DNA of 64,000 bases from Rossellomorea aquimaris (GCF_000935355.1 NZ_JXZC01000006.1:161212-225211), one strand, 5' to 3'. Counted from the stretch's first letter, positions 9,796-19,708 are shown. The notes: a model not told the origin generated them from the sequence alone. A program made the numbers and translations.

Positions 9796-10926
9796 ATGGC
9801 TGAAAAGTCAGCGCGTTCCAAACAAATAGCGTCAGAATTAACAGTTGATCAAGTGAAAGAATTTTTAGTTAACCAAGGTAAAAAAAGAGGAGTCCTCACA
9901 TACGAAGATATTGCTGATAAATTATCAGGGTTCGAGTTGGATTCAGATCAAATGGATGAATTCTACGAACAATTAGGTGAACAGGGTGTAGAAATCATCA
10001 ATGAAAATGACGAAGATGATGATCCAGGTGCCACGGAGTTAGAGAAGGAAGAGGAAGAAGAATTCAATCTGAATGATTTAAGCGTTCCTCCAGGAGTAAA
10101 AATAAATGATCCGGTTCGTATGTATCTGAAAGAAATCGGAAGAGTGGACCTTTTATCTGCAGAGGAAGAGATAAATCTAGCCAAGAGAATTGAAGAGGGC
10201 GATGAGGAAGCTAAGCGACGTCTCGCTGAAGCGAACTTAAGACTGGTTGTTAGTATCGCTAAGCGTTATGTCGGTCGCGGTATGCTATTCTTGGACCTTA
10301 TCCAGGAAGGTAATATGGGTCTGATCAAAGCGGTGGAAAAGTTTGATTACCGTAAAGGGTACAAATTCAGTACGTATGCAACCTGGTGGATCCGCCAAGC
10401 CATCACCCGTGCCATTGCTGACCAGGCCAGAACGATTCGTATTCCGGTTCATATGGTGGAAACCATCAATAAACTGATACGCGTGCAAAGACAACTATTA
10501 CAAGACTTAGGGCGTGAGCCGGCACCGGAAGAAATCGCAGAAGAAATGGATTTAACACCTGAAAAAGTTCGGGAAATCCTTAAAATTGCTCAAGAACCGG
10601 TATCCCTTGAAACACCGATTGGTGAAGAAGACGATTCTCATCTTGGTGATTTCATTGAAGATGCAGAAGCTCAATCTCCTTCAGAACATGCCGCTTACGA
10701 ACTTTTAAAAGAACAGCTTGAAGATGTACTGGACACATTGACAGATCGTGAAGAAAATGTTCTTCGTTTACGCTTTGGTCTGGATGATGGCAGGACCCGT
10801 ACACTTGAAGAAGTAGGAAAAGTCTTCGGGGTAACACGGGAGCGTATTCGTCAGATAGAAGCAAAAGCTCTGAGAAAACTGCGTCATCCAAGCAGAAGCA
10901 AACGATTAAAAGACTTTTTGGAATAG
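9796..10926 (+). CDS. sigA: Housekeeping RNA polymerase sigma factor SigA (RpoD)
   Basis: 376 aa from ATG 9796 (GGAAGGAGGGG upstream; the in-frame TTG at 9778 lies in the ribosome site). Region 1.1 acidic N-terminus, region 1.2 [16 protein letters not shown], region 2 ([52 protein letters not shown]), region 3 ([13 protein letters not shown]) and region 4.2 HTH ([21 protein letters not shown]). Recognises TTGACA/TATAAT promoters, in keeping with the promoters found elsewhere in the window. Confidence 0.98.
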   Translation: MAEKSARSKQIASELTVDQVKEFLVNQGKKRGVLTYEDIADKLSGFELDSDQMDEFYEQLGEQGVEIINENDEDDDPGATELEKEEEEEFNLNDLSVPPGVKINDPVRMYLKEIGRVDLLSAEEEINLAKRIEEGDEEAKRRLAEANLRLVVSIAKRYVGRGMLFLDLIQEGNMGLIKAVEKFDYRKGYKFSTYATWWIRQAITRAIADQARTIRIPVHMVETINKLIRVQRQLLQDLGREPAPEEIAEEMDLTPEKVREILKIAQEPVSLETPIGEEDDSHLGDFIEDAEAQSPSEHAAYELLKEQLEDVLDTLTDREENVLRLRFGLDDGRTRTLEEVGKVFGVTRERIRQIEAKALRKLRHPSRSKRLKDFLE

Positions 10927-10936
10927 AACCCATGTG

Positions 10937-10970
10937 CTGCCTCTATTGTGCGTAGAGGTAGTTTTTTTTT
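10937..10970 (+). terminator. Intrinsic terminator after sigA
   Basis: CTGCCTCTA paired with TAGAGGTAG (one G-T pair), 7-nt loop, then nine T. The right arm (AGAGGTAG) doubles as a possible ribosome site for the next ORF. Confidence 0.88.
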
Positions 10971-11361
10971 GCCCGAAATAAAGGGTTTTTTATCACCTTT
11001 GACATTTTCGACCTGTACGATATTAATTTCATTATTTGTCATTTATTTTACTGAATTGTCAATCGTTTTGCAAACAACGATTTTGGCAAGTTTTGTCGGA
11101 TTATTAGCAGGAAAAGGAATTTATTATACTAAGAAACAATTATCTTCCTTACTTTTGTATATGGCTGCCGCTTGCATACTTCTTCTGACCTCCATAGAAA
11201 TATCAGGAGCATTATTTGGTGAAAGTCCTTTCGGGATGCACATAACCCCATTTCCGAACTATATACTTTGGGTAAGTGCTGGTTTGAAATGGAGCCTGAC
11301 TTATTTTTCCCTTTCAGGTATGGCCAGGAGGAATCCTGTTAATTATTTTATATTACTATAA
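10969..11361 (+). CDS. Hypothetical four-helix membrane protein
   Basis: Unrecognised. From TTG at 10969 the frame encodes 130 aa with four hydrophobic segments (about 10-30, 32-52, 60-80 and 93-115 by eye), ending GMARRNPVNYFILL. The frame extends up to GTG 10948 inside the sigA terminator, but the TTG at 10969 has AGAGGTAG eight nt upstream. If translated it depends on read-through of the sigA terminator or a weak internal promoter. Strong hydrophobicity pattern argues for a real gene; lack of a standard start and of recognisable homology argues for caution. Confidence 0.55.
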   Translation: MPEIKGFLSPLTFSTCTILISLFVIYFTELSIVLQTTILASFVGLLAGKGIYYTKKQLSSLLLYMAAACILLLTSIEISGALFGESPFGMHITPFPNYILWVSAGLKWSLTYFSLSGMARRNPVNYFILL

Positions 11362-11389
11362 CTTCTGAAAATTTAAAAGTTTTTTAAAG

Positions 11390-11419
11390 TTGAGAAAATT
11401 AACTATTCCCTTTTATAAT
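11390..11419 (+). promoter_or_regulatory. Candidate sigma-A promoter for the acyl-CoA dehydrogenase gene
   Basis: TTGAGA (11390-11395), 18-bp spacer, TATAAT (11414-11419), about 100 nt before the coding start. Confidence 0.6.
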
Positions 11420-11524
11420 AGGAATGAGAGCGTATTCATAGAGTGCTGAAATTATGTTTGAAAGCGCTATTATAAAAATGGTGTCAGGGCTTTCAGTCAT
11501 CAAAGTTAGACAAGGGGGATAATG

Positions 11525-12667
11525 ATGAATTTCGACTTAACACAAGAACAAACAATGATTAAAAAGACAATCAGGGAATTTGCTGAAGAAGAAGTGGCTC
11601 CAGGTGCATTGGATCGTGACCGCTCAAAGGAATTTCCTAAGGAAATTTTCAAGAAGCTTTCTGACCTGGGAATGATGGGACTTCCGTTTCCAGAGGAATA
11701 TGGGGGGGCAGGTGCCGATACGGTCAGTTTCGCAATCGTAACCGAAGAGCTCAGCCGGGCTTGTGCTTCGACAGGTATTACGTACTCTGCACATATTTCA
11801 CTGGGTGGGGCACCCATCAACTTATTTGGATCTCATGAACAAAAGGAAGAATATTTAACCCCAATCTGTACAGGGGAATCGTTTGGAGCTTTCGGCCTGA
11901 CTGAACCCAATGCAGGTTCAGATGCAGGAGGAACCCAAACAACTGCAGAAGATAAAGGGGATAAATGGGTTATTAACGGTAATAAGTGCTATATTACCAA
12001 TGCAAGCTATGCGAATCATCTCGCGTTAACAGCGATTACAGGTAGAAACAATGGGAACAAAGAAATAAGTGCGATTATCGTTCCGACTAAAGCAAAAGGA
12101 TTTACCGTAATTGATAACTATGAAAAAATGGGGCTTCATTCATCAAACACGACAGAGTTGGTACTTGAAGATGTGGAAGTGCCTAAAGAAAACCTGTTAG
12201 GAAAACAAGGAGAAGGTTTTAAACAGTTCCTTGTCACCCTCGATGGGGGCAGGATTGGAATCGGTGCCATGGCTGTCGGTGTAGCACAGGCTGCTTTTGA
12301 TAAAGCTTTGCAGTATTCAAAGGAAAGAAAGCAATTTGGCAAAACCTTATCACAGTTCCAAGTCACTCAATTTAAGCTTGCTGACATGGCGATGAAGATT
12401 GAGCTGGCAAGGAATATGGTTCTTAAGGCAGCATGGTTGAAAGATCAGGGAAGACCATTTTCGAAAGAAGCCTCCATGTGTAAGCTGTATGCTTCAGAAA
12501 TCAGTATGGAAGTAGCGGATGAAGCCATTCAGATTCATGGTGGATACGGATACATGAAAGAATATCATGTGGAAAGATATCTGCGGGATGCCAAGCTCCT
12601 TGAAATCGGAGAAGGAACCTCAGAAGTCCAGAGAATGGTCATTTCAAGGCTTATAGGATGTCAGTAA
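11525..12667 (+). CDS. Acyl-CoA dehydrogenase
   Basis: 380 aa flavoprotein of the acyl-CoA dehydrogenase family (short/branched chain or butyryl type). Seen: FAD-contacting GAFGLTEPNAGSDAG and CYITNA, the C-terminal IQIHGGYGYMKEYHVERYLRD block, and the catalytic Glu in GEGTSEVQRMVI. It oxidises acyl-CoA to enoyl-CoA, passing electrons to ETF. Two ATGs occur in tandem (11522, 11525); the second is better spaced from AAGGGGG. It stands alone with its own promoter between sigA and cccA, where B. subtilis as I remember has no such gene. Substrate cannot be told from sequence. Confidence 0.92.
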   Translation: MNFDLTQEQTMIKKTIREFAEEEVAPGALDRDRSKEFPKEIFKKLSDLGMMGLPFPEEYGGAGADTVSFAIVTEELSRACASTGITYSAHISLGGAPINLFGSHEQKEEYLTPICTGESFGAFGLTEPNAGSDAGGTQTTAEDKGDKWVINGNKCYITNASYANHLALTAITGRNNGNKEISAIIVPTKAKGFTVIDNYEKMGLHSSNTTELVLEDVEVPKENLLGKQGEGFKQFLVTLDGGRIGIGAMAVGVAQAAFDKALQYSKERKQFGKTLSQFQVTQFKLADMAMKIELARNMVLKAAWLKDQGRPFSKEASMCKLYASEISMEVADEAIQIHGGYGYMKEYHVERYLRDAKLLEIGEGTSEVQRMVISRLIGCQ

Positions 12668-12691
12668 GGTAAAAACACTATAATGCAAATC

Positions 12692-12737
12692 AAGAGCTCT
12701 ATTGGTCCGCTCCGGGGCAGTGGGGCTCTCTTTCTTT
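12692..12737 (+). terminator. Probable weak terminator after the acyl-CoA dehydrogenase gene
   Basis: AAGAGC (12692-12697) can pair with GCTCTC around 12725-12730, followed by TTTCTTT. The stem is short with a long loop, so the call is tentative. The rest of 12738-12898 must carry the cccA promoter, but no box stands out. Confidence 0.4.
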
Positions 12738-12898
12738 AAATGGAATTTCACCTTTTTTCACAGGAAATGTGTCTAATTTGTGAGAAAGATGGAAAAGTTA
12801 ATTGATAGTACTTTTACTTTGTCGTTTTTTACAGTAAAATATAAAGTGTTGAAAAGAGCACTATTTTTTGGATTTTGTACATAAAGGAGGTTAAAATC

Positions 12899-13273
12899 AT
12901 GAATCGTAATCCAATAATTCCATTCGTACTTATCATGGCTCTTGGAATTGGTCTTGTTTTCTTCTTATCTTTAGAAGGTCTTAACAATGCCGATGAAAAA
13001 GCAAAAGAAGAAGGTCACGGGGAAATGGAAGGTAAAGAAGGGGAAGAGGCTTCAAGCGGCGAATTCGATCCTGAGGCAGCTTACAAAGATAATTGCTTAT
13101 CTTGTCATGGTGGGAACTATGAAGGTGGAGCAGGTCCAGCCCTAAAGGGAACTGAACTTTCTAAAGATGAGATTAAAGAAACGATTAAAAACGGTAAAGG
13201 TATCATGCCAGCCGGTTTAATTGCTGAAGAAAATCTAGATGCGATGGCAGACTGGATCAAGTCACTTAAATAA
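12899..13273 (+). CDS. cccA: Membrane-anchored cytochrome c-550 CccA
   Basis: 124 aa from ATG 12899 (AAAGGAGG upstream); an in-frame ATG at 12875 precedes the ribosome site and is not used. One N-terminal membrane helix (IIPFVLIMALGIGLVFFLSL), an acidic Glu/Gly-rich linker (about 30-55), then a small class I cytochrome c domain with heme motif CLSCH (about 69-73) and axial Met in GIMPAG. It is an electron carrier on the outer face of the membrane near cytochrome c oxidase. Position before trmK matches B. subtilis. Confidence 0.93.
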   Translation: MNRNPIIPFVLIMALGIGLVFFLSLEGLNNADEKAKEEGHGEMEGKEGEEASSGEFDPEAAYKDNCLSCHGGNYEGGAGPALKGTELSKDEIKETIKNGKGIMPAGLIAEENLDAMADWIKSLK

Positions 13274-13284
13274 TCAACGATGAA

Positions 13285-13319
13285 AAGGTTCTTTGTCTTT
13301 TGGGCAAAGGACTTTTTTT
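13285..13319 (+). terminator. Intrinsic terminator after cccA
   Basis: AAGGTTCTTTG with CAAAGGACTTT (G-T pairs allowed), followed by seven T. Confidence 0.8.
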
Positions 13320-13386
13320 ATCGGGAAAAGTTGGTTAGAATGATTATCGTACATGATACCCAATAAAAATGAGTAAAGGTGAACAA

Positions 13387-14097
13387 ATGAATATTCAACA
13401 ATTATCGAAACGACTAGAAACAGTTGTGTCATACATACCCAAACAATCTAAAATCGCTGATATCGGTTCAGATCATGCATACTTACCGTGCTATGCCGTC
13501 AATAAAGGCATTGCGTCCTCTGCAATCGCAGGAGAAGTAGTGAAAGGTCCATACCTTTCTGCCAAGAAGCAGGTAGAAGATGCCGAATTAACTCGTGAGG
13601 TAGAAGTAAGATTTGGAAATGGCTTGGAAGTGATCGCTCCAGGTGAAGTAGATTGTATTACGATTGCCGGAATGGGGGGCGCATTGATTGCTTCTATTTT
13701 AGAGACGGGAAAAGAAAAGCTTACCAATCAGCCCAGGTTGATCCTTCAGCCGAATGTGAGCGCAAAGTCCATTCGAACATGGCTCATGGACAATGAGTGG
13801 GACCTCTTAGGGGAAGAAATTCTTGAAGAGGATGATAAGGTATATGAAATTTTAGTGGCGGAGAAAGGAAATCCTAAACGGCACTATTCAGATGAACTTG
13901 AAAAAGAGCTTTTGCTCGGACCATTTTTAATGAAGGAGCGTAATGATGCATTTAGTAAAAAATGGAATCAAGAGCTTCGACAATGGAAGAATATATTGAA
14001 TAACATGGAAAAAGCGGAAAAAACCGATGCATTAGAAGACCGTAAACAGGAACTTATTAAAAAAATACAATTGGTGGAGGAGGTCCTTATCCCATGA
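13387..14097 (+). CDS. trmK: tRNA (adenine-22-N1)-methyltransferase TrmK
   Basis: 236 aa starting MNIQQLSKRLETV at ATG 13387, which follows AAAGGTGAAC; an ATG at 13369 has no ribosome site. SAM-binding motif IADIGSDHAYLP (about 25-36), a second motif CITIAGMGGALI, LQPNVSA, and a C-terminal coiled-coil of charged helices. It methylates A22 of tRNA. The stop overlaps the next start (ATGA), so it is coupled to yqfO as in other Bacilli. Confidence 0.94.
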   Translation: MNIQQLSKRLETVVSYIPKQSKIADIGSDHAYLPCYAVNKGIASSAIAGEVVKGPYLSAKKQVEDAELTREVEVRFGNGLEVIAPGEVDCITIAGMGGALIASILETGKEKLTNQPRLILQPNVSAKSIRTWLMDNEWDLLGEEILEEDDKVYEILVAEKGNPKRHYSDELEKELLLGPFLMKERNDAFSKKWNQELRQWKNILNNMEKAEKTDALEDRKQELIKKIQLVEEVLIP

Positions 14098-15212
14098 AGA
14101 CAGTAAACGGTCATGAGATCATTCAACTGTTCGAACAATTTTCACCTAAATATTTAGCAGAAGAAGGTGATCCGATTGGTCTTCAAATTGGTAAGTTAAA
14201 CGAAAAGGTTGAAAATGTGATGATTACCCTTGATGTCTTGGAGAATGTTGTAGATGAAGCAATTAAAAACAATGTGAAATTAATCATTGCCCACCATCCA
14301 CCGCTTTTCCGTCCGTTAAAGTCCTTGCAAACGGACACGTATCAGGGAAGAATGATTGAGAAGTTAATCAAGCATGACATTGCCGTTTATGCGGCTCACA
14401 CGAATCTGGATGTGGCGTCAGGCGGGGTGAATGATCTTCTATCAGACATGCTGCATTTGCAAGATACGTCTGTACTTGTCCCTACGTACAATGAGGAGCT
14501 CCGTAAGTTGGTCGTGTATGTGCCAAAAGAAAACGCAAAGGAACTTCGGACGGCCCTTGGCAATGCAGGGGCAGGGCACATAGGAAACTATTCTCACTGC
14601 AGCTTCTCGACTGAAGGTAAGGGAAGATTTCTCCCTGAGGAGGGTACGGACCCTTATATCGGTAAGCAAGGTTCCCTGGAGGAAGTAGCTGAAGAGAAGG
14701 TGGAAACGGTATATCCTGTTTCTTTAGAGAAAAAAGTGTTGAAAGCGATGTTCACCCACCATCCTTATGAAGAAATTGCTTATGATATCTATTCCCTTAT
14801 AAATGAATCTCCCGCTTTAGGTTTGGGTAGGATCGGACATTTACAAGATGAGATGAGCCTTAAGGAATTTGCTTTATTTGTGAAAGAAACCTTTGGTATG
14901 GACGGGATAAGGGTCATTGGTGATGGGGAAGCGAATGTGAAGAAAGTAGCAGTACTTGGCGGAGATGGAAATAAGTTTATCGGGAAGGCCAAAAGGCAGG
15001 GGGCAGATGTATTTGTGTCAGGAGATATTTATTACCACACCGCCCATGATGCCATGATGATGGGGCTTAATGTCGTTGACGCAGGTCATCACATCGAAAA
15101 AGTCATGAAGGATGGAGTGGCCAGTTATTTGGCAAAAAAATGCTCTGAAAAAGGGTATATTGTCAATATATTCCCGTCAAAATCTGAAACCAACCCATTT
15201 ACGTATATGTAA
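14094..15212 (+). CDS. yqfO: Nif3-like dinuclear metal protein YqfO
   Basis: 372 aa, the long form of the NIF3/DUF34 family: an N-terminal half with LIIAHHPPLF and AHTNLDVASGGVND metal-ligand motifs, an inserted CutA1/PII-like domain (roughly 130-230), and a C-terminal half with GADVFVSGDIYYHTAHDA and DAGHHIEK. The family is a toroidal hexamer with two metals; it is often annotated as GTP cyclohydrolase I type 2, but the physiological reaction is uncertain. Overlaps trmK by 4 nt. Confidence 0.93.
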   Translation: MKTVNGHEIIQLFEQFSPKYLAEEGDPIGLQIGKLNEKVENVMITLDVLENVVDEAIKNNVKLIIAHHPPLFRPLKSLQTDTYQGRMIEKLIKHDIAVYAAHTNLDVASGGVNDLLSDMLHLQDTSVLVPTYNEELRKLVVYVPKENAKELRTALGNAGAGHIGNYSHCSFSTEGKGRFLPEEGTDPYIGKQGSLEEVAEEKVETVYPVSLEKKVLKAMFTHHPYEEIAYDIYSLINESPALGLGRIGHLQDEMSLKEFALFVKETFGMDGIRVIGDGEANVKKVAVLGGDGNKFIGKAKRQGADVFVSGDIYYHTAHDAMMMGLNVVDAGHHIEKVMKDGVASYLAKKCSEKGYIVNIFPSKSETNPFTYM

Positions 15213-15213
15213 A

Positions 15214-15252
15214 AATGAAAGGCCCCTTGGAATTTCCAAGGGGCCTTTCATT
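15214..15252. terminator. Bidirectional terminator between yqfO and ispH
   Basis: AATGAAAGGCCCCTTGGAA and its complement with a tiny loop, flanked by A-rich and T-rich runs. Serves the convergent yqfO (+) and ispH (-). Confidence 0.9.
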
Positions 15253-15255
15253 TAT

Positions 15256-16212
15256 TTATTTTGTTCCCATTTTTGCTTTTCGTACCTTAGGAAGAATTTT
15301 ATTCAATGGGACATTTCGCTCTCTTGTCCAAGTGGATTCATCATTTGGATCAAAAGCTTCAAGGAATTTGATCACTTCTTTTACGATTGGAGTTGGAGTA
15401 GAGGCCCCCGCTGTTACAGCAACGATGCCCGCATCTTTAATCCATTCGATATCCAATTCACTAATGTCAGAAATCCGATGTGCAGGCGTACCTGCGATAT
15501 CCATTGATACTTGGGCAAGCCGGTTTGAGTTATTGCTCTTGGGATCGCCAACCACGATGAGAACATCTGCATCCCCAGCTTGTTCAGCAACAGCTTCTTG
15601 ACGAACCTGGGTAGCCAGACAGATTTCCTTATGCAGCTCTACGTGAGGATACATTTCCTTTACTTTATCCATTGTATCCAGTACATCCCATTGACTCATC
15701 GTCGTTTGGTTTGTCACAATGATTTTTTCGTTTTCAATTGAAAGCTTTTCTACATCTTCTGCCGTTTCCACAAGGTGTACGATCTCAGGTGCAACCCCTA
15801 CAGCCCCTTCAGGCTCGGGATGTCCTTTTTTACCGATATAGATTACGTCATAGCCTTCCGCTTCCTTAGTGCGGATCAAATCGTGGGTTTTGGTTACATC
15901 GGGACACGTTGCGTCCAGTGTGACAAGTCCTTTTTGTTTGGCTATTTCTTTCACTTCAGGGGATACTCCATGAGCCGTGAAGATAACCGTTCCTTCATTG
16001 ACTTGTTCGATAATTTCTTTTCTGTTGCTGCCGTCCAGGGTAATGATCCCATCTTCTTCGAATGCATCAGTCACATGCTTGTTGTGAACGATCATGCCTA
16101 AAATATAAATTGGACGAGGAAGCGATTTGTCTAATGCGGCGTTTCTTGCAATGACCATTGCATCTACGACACCATAACAATAGCCTCTCGGAGTAATCTT
16201 AATAATTTCCAT
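15256..16212 (-). CDS. ispH: 4-hydroxy-3-methylbut-2-enyl diphosphate reductase IspH (LytB)
   Basis: 318 aa. The three cluster-ligand cysteines are in RGYCYGV (Cys12), DATCPDV and EICLATQ; the substrate-binding [13 protein letters not shown] and GASTP motifs follow. Last step of the MEP pathway, producing IPP and DMAPP with a [4Fe-4S] enzyme. The partner enzyme IspG lies about 9 kb downstream in this window, also on the minus strand. ATG 16212 follows a minus-strand AGGAGGATA. Full length. Confidence 0.96.
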   Translation of the reverse strand: MEIIKITPRGYCYGVVDAMVIARNAALDKSLPRPIYILGMIVHNKHVTDAFEEDGIITLDGSNRKEIIEQVNEGTVIFTAHGVSPEVKEIAKQKGLVTLDATCPDVTKTHDLIRTKEAEGYDVIYIGKKGHPEPEGAVGVAPEIVHLVETAEDVEKLSIENEKIIVTNQTTMSQWDVLDTMDKVKEMYPHVELHKEICLATQVRQEAVAEQAGDADVLIVVGDPKSNNSNRLAQVSMDIAGTPAHRISDISELDIEWIKDAGIVAVTAGASTPTPIVKEVIKFLEAFDPNDESTWTRERNVPLNKILPKVRKAKMGTK

Positions 16213-16404
16213 CTATGAATATCCTCCTACGTGAGAAAAGGTTTTGTCTTCATTATAAAGGAGAACAGTCTTTATGACAAAGAGAACGAAGTATATTAGC
16301 TTCTGACGAATGTTTTTCTGCCCCCGGGGACCAGTATAGAGGTGGTTGAAAGGGAATAAAAAAATATCCCTGCCAGGTGAGTATTACCTTAAGGGATACG
16401 GACT

Positions 16405-17106
16405 TTATATATATAATTTTGGCTTTGAACTTGATTTCGATCGGACTGGAACATCCACATCAAGTTCCGCATTTTCTACTGACTGTCTCTTTTTCTTTTT
16501 TTTCTTATCGGATTTTACTTCTGGGATATCGGTATCTTTTTCTTCTGTTTTCGCGTCTTCCGCTTGTTCATCAACTGACATATCTTTAAATCCCCGATAG
16601 AGCTTCCAAAGAGCCGGTATATTCTTCACCATAGGCCCGTATTGTTGGAACATTGGCCCTAATTGTTGAGCAGTCTGGAGCATTTGTTGTGTATTGGATA
16701 AAAATGAATTCACATTGCCAGGGTTCAATAGACTTTGGAGGATTCCGCCGGCTGCCTGAGGTGATCGCTCAAATCCAGTTGAATTGGAACCTGAATCCCC
16801 TCTTGAAAATTGTTGAAGAAGCCCAAGCCCACTACCTGCATTCCGGTTTTCACCTTTCTTAAGTAACTTCGACAACAGTCCACCTTTTCCTTGTCCCCGG
16901 CCACGACCTCTCTGATTCATTCCCATATTAAATCCCTGATTTTGACGTTGTCCTCCAAATTGAAACGGAGGTGGTTGCGACTGGCCCAAGCCAAAGCTGT
17001 TTCTACCAGGCTGCTGCATTCCGAACCCGTTGATACCCCGCTGCTGTCTCATTCCGAAAGGATTTCGCATATCCTGGCCCTGATTCCTCATTCTTCTAGG
17101 TGACAT
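16405..17106 (-). CDS. yqfQ: VrrA/YqfQ family low-complexity protein
   Basis: 233 aa. The N-terminal 90 residues are Gln/Gly/Arg/Asn/Phe-rich with repeated FG and RQ units (NPFGMRQQ, GINGFGMQQ, NSFGLGQSQ); the middle contains a helical YqfQ-type segment (QMLQTAQQLGPMFQQYGPMVKNIPALWKLYRG), and the C-terminus is Lys/Glu-rich with a KKKKKK run. Matches the family found between ispH and cshB in Bacillus; function unknown to me. AAAGGAGGCTG precedes the ATG. Confidence 0.85.
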   Translation of the reverse strand: MSPRRMRNQGQDMRNPFGMRQQRGINGFGMQQPGRNSFGLGQSQPPPFQFGGQRQNQGFNMGMNQRGRGRGQGKGGLLSKLLKKGENRNAGSGLGLLQQFSRGDSGSNSTGFERSPQAAGGILQSLLNPGNVNSFLSNTQQMLQTAQQLGPMFQQYGPMVKNIPALWKLYRGFKDMSVDEQAEDAKTEEKDTDIPEVKSDKKKKKKRQSVENAELDVDVPVRSKSSSKPKLYI

Positions 17107-17426
17107 AATGACAGCCTCCTTTCATTTCGAATAAATTCGTCGACATTATAGAGTATGCAACAGGTGGAAAAAGGGTATTGATACACTATCATCCTAAATA
17201 AAAATAAGTATGAACTAGAAGTTTTGTCAAAAAAATATTATAATGGTTAGATGTTCTTTAAATATGACGCTTACTAAACTGTTACGTTAAGATAAACTCA
17301 CTAACAATGAACAAAAAAGTGACTCGTTAATTTAATATAAATCTGTGGTGAGGATGTGTATGACACGACATCCATCCCGGTGACAGCGTAAATAAAAGGA
17401 TATATTGATAAAAGGAGATGTAATGA
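17107..17426. other. Divergent intergenic region yqfQ / cshB
   Basis: About 320 nt without a gene. It must hold the promoters of both flanking genes. On the plus strand a TATTATAATGG element occurs at about 17237-17247 without a clear -35, and a GGATGT...ACATCC hairpin (about 17352-17373) lies some 55 nt upstream of the cshB start in the presumed leader. No riboswitch family is recognised. Confidence 0.4.
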
Positions 17427-18734
17427 ATGAAAAAGAATTTATTTCTACAATTTGGATTCCAGTCCTTCATTAATGAAGCTGTAGAAGAATTGGGTTTCTA
17501 CGAACCAACAGAAATCCAAAAGAAAATGATCCCCCTGATTTTAAAAGGGCAAAGTGCTATTGGTCAATCACAGACAGGAACGGGAAAAACACATTCGTAT
17601 CTGTTACCAATCATTGAGAAGGTGAAAGCAGGATCAGATCAGGTACAGGCTGTGATTACAGCACCGACACGTGAACTGGCACAGCAGATTTACCAAGAAG
17701 TATTAAAGATCACGAAAAATAGTGACATTGTTTCACGCTGCTTTATCGGTGGAACGGACAAGCAGAGAACGATTGAAAAATTAAAAAGCCAGCCTCATAT
17801 TGTGGTTGGTACTCCTGGCCGAATCAATGATTTAGTGAAAGATCAGGCGTTATTTGTTCATACTGCCAGTTTACTGGTCATTGATGAAGCGGATCTGATG
17901 CTTGATATGGGATTCATTGAAGACGTGGATCAGATCGCCGCTAAGATGCCTGAAAAATTACAAATGCTCGTATTCTCTGCGACGATTCCAGAAAAACTGA
18001 AGCCATTCTTGAAAAAATATATGGAAAATCCACAGTATGCACATGTGGAGCCCGAGCAGCTATCGGCGAAAAATATTCAGCACGTGATCGTACCTCTGAA
18101 GAGTCGCGATAAAATCAACCTGCTGTACAATATCTTAGTGGATATAAATCCATATTTAGGTATTGTTTTCACCAATACAAAACAAAAAGCAGATGAAGTG
18201 GCAGATGCTCTGATCGCAAAAGGATTAAAGGTTGGACGGATTCACGGAGACCTTTCCCCACGTGAGCGTAAGAAAATGATGAAACAAACCAGAAACCTGG
18301 ATTATCAGTACATCGTAGCGACAGATTTAGCAGCAAGAGGGATTGATATTGAAGGTGTAAGTCATATCATTAACTTTGAACTTCCACAAGATCTTGATTT
18401 CTATGTTCACCGTTCCGGCCGGACGGCACGTGCAGGAAACAGTGGTATTGCATACACCATTTATACGCCGTCAGATGAAGATGCATTGAATCGCTTAGAG
18501 AAGCTTGGCATCAGCTTTAGTCATAAAGACATTAAAAAAGGTGAATGGTCTGAGTTACCACCCCTTAACAAACGTAAGAACCGTCAAAAAACGAATGTTG
18601 ATGAGATTGAAGAAAAAGCGAAATCAATGGTTCGAAAACCAAAAACAGTCAAGCCGGGCTATAAAAAGAAAATGAAATACAAAATGGACCAAATCAAGAA
18701 ACGGGAAAGAAGAATCAAAAACAGAAATAAATAA
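17427..18734 (+). CDS. cshB: DEAD-box ATP-dependent RNA helicase CshB
   Basis: 435 aa. All helicase motifs are present: Q motif FYEPTEIQ, Walker A GQSQTGTGKT, PTRELA, TPGR, DEAD, SAT, and HRSGRTARAG; the C-terminus is a basic Lys/Arg tail (about 375-435) for RNA binding. CshB works in cold adaptation and RNA remodelling. The ATG at 17427 is 10 nt after AAGGAG; another ATG at 17423 is in a different frame. The location before nfo matches B. subtilis. Confidence 0.95.
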   Translation: MKKNLFLQFGFQSFINEAVEELGFYEPTEIQKKMIPLILKGQSAIGQSQTGTGKTHSYLLPIIEKVKAGSDQVQAVITAPTRELAQQIYQEVLKITKNSDIVSRCFIGGTDKQRTIEKLKSQPHIVVGTPGRINDLVKDQALFVHTASLLVIDEADLMLDMGFIEDVDQIAAKMPEKLQMLVFSATIPEKLKPFLKKYMENPQYAHVEPEQLSAKNIQHVIVPLKSRDKINLLYNILVDINPYLGIVFTNTKQKADEVADALIAKGLKVGRIHGDLSPRERKKMMKQTRNLDYQYIVATDLAARGIDIEGVSHIINFELPQDLDFYVHRSGRTARAGNSGIAYTIYTPSDEDALNRLEKLGISFSHKDIKKGEWSELPPLNKRKNRQKTNVDEIEEKAKSMVRKPKTVKPGYKKKMKYKMDQIKKRERRIKNRNK

Positions 18735-18803
18735 GTGTTACAACGTGATTCATTTGTACACATTCGATACAATAAAGAGAGATTTTCTTAGGAGTTGAGA
18801 AGA

Positions 18804-19697
18804 ATGGTTAAGATTGGATCCCATGTTTCCATGAGTGGAAAGAACATGCTGCTCTCTTCAAGTGAAGAGGCTGTGTCTTACGGTGCGAATACCTTCATGA
18901 TCTATACAGGTGCGCCCCAAAATACAAGAAGAAAAAAGATCGAGGACCTGAATATAGAAGCTGGTCTTCGTCATATGAAAGAAAATGGAATAGAGGATAT
19001 CGTCGTTCATGCCCCTTATATCATTAACATCGGCAATACGACGAACCCGGCTACATTCGAGTTGGGGGTCAATTTCCTCCGTTCTGAAATCGAGCGTACG
19101 GAAGCTCTGGGAGCAGGGCAGATCGTTCTTCACCCTGGTGCTCACGTTGGTGCCGGAGCTGAAAAAGGGATCGAGAAGATCATCGAAGGCCTGAATGAAG
19201 TATTAACAAAAGACCATAAAGTGCAAATCGCTTTGGAAACAATGGCAGGTAAGGGATCCGAATGCGGAAGATCCTTTGAAGAAATCGCTCAAATCATCAA
19301 TGGAGTAGACCTGAATGACCGACTTTCAGTTTGCTTCGATACTTGTCACACCCATGATGCAGGTTATAATATCGTGGAAGATTTCGATGGAGTGTTGGAA
19401 GAGTTCGATAAAATTGTAGGTATTGATCGCTTAAAAGTTCTACACATTAATGATAGTAAGAATGAACGGGGAGCAGGTAAGGACCGCCATGAAAATCTGG
19501 GGTTCGGTCATATAGGATTCAAAGCATTGAACTATATTGTTCATCATCCACAGCTGCAAGAGGTCCCTAAAATCCTGGAAACACCATATGTAGGGGAAGA
19601 TAAGAAAAATAAAAAACCCCCTTACAAATTCGAAATCGACATGCTTAAGAGTCAAACATTCGATGAAGATGTATTAACGAAAATACTGAATCAATAA
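18804..19697 (+). CDS. nfo: Endonuclease IV
   Basis: 297 aa from ATG 18804 (AGGAGTTGAG upstream; an in-frame start at 18795 overlaps the ribosome site). TIM-barrel AP endonuclease with family signatures [20 protein letters not shown] [23 protein letters not shown] and [20 protein letters not shown], containing the trinuclear-zinc ligands. It incises abasic sites in base excision repair. Followed by a terminator shared with yqfT. Confidence 0.96.
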   Translation: MVKIGSHVSMSGKNMLLSSSEEAVSYGANTFMIYTGAPQNTRRKKIEDLNIEAGLRHMKENGIEDIVVHAPYIINIGNTTNPATFELGVNFLRSEIERTEALGAGQIVLHPGAHVGAGAEKGIEKIIEGLNEVLTKDHKVQIALETMAGKGSECGRSFEEIAQIINGVDLNDRLSVCFDTCHTHDAGYNIVEDFDGVLEEFDKIVGIDRLKVLHINDSKNERGAGKDRHENLGFGHIGFKALNYIVHHPQLQEVPKILETPYVGEDKKNKKPPYKFEIDMLKSQTFDEDVLTKILNQ

Positions 19698-19708
19698 AAA
19701 AGGCAATA

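Noticed and set aside
15112..15601. ORFs of 131 and 128 aa over the end of yqfO and opposite ispH
   Set aside because: Both run through the strong yqfO terminator and lie antisense to conserved ispH; shadows.
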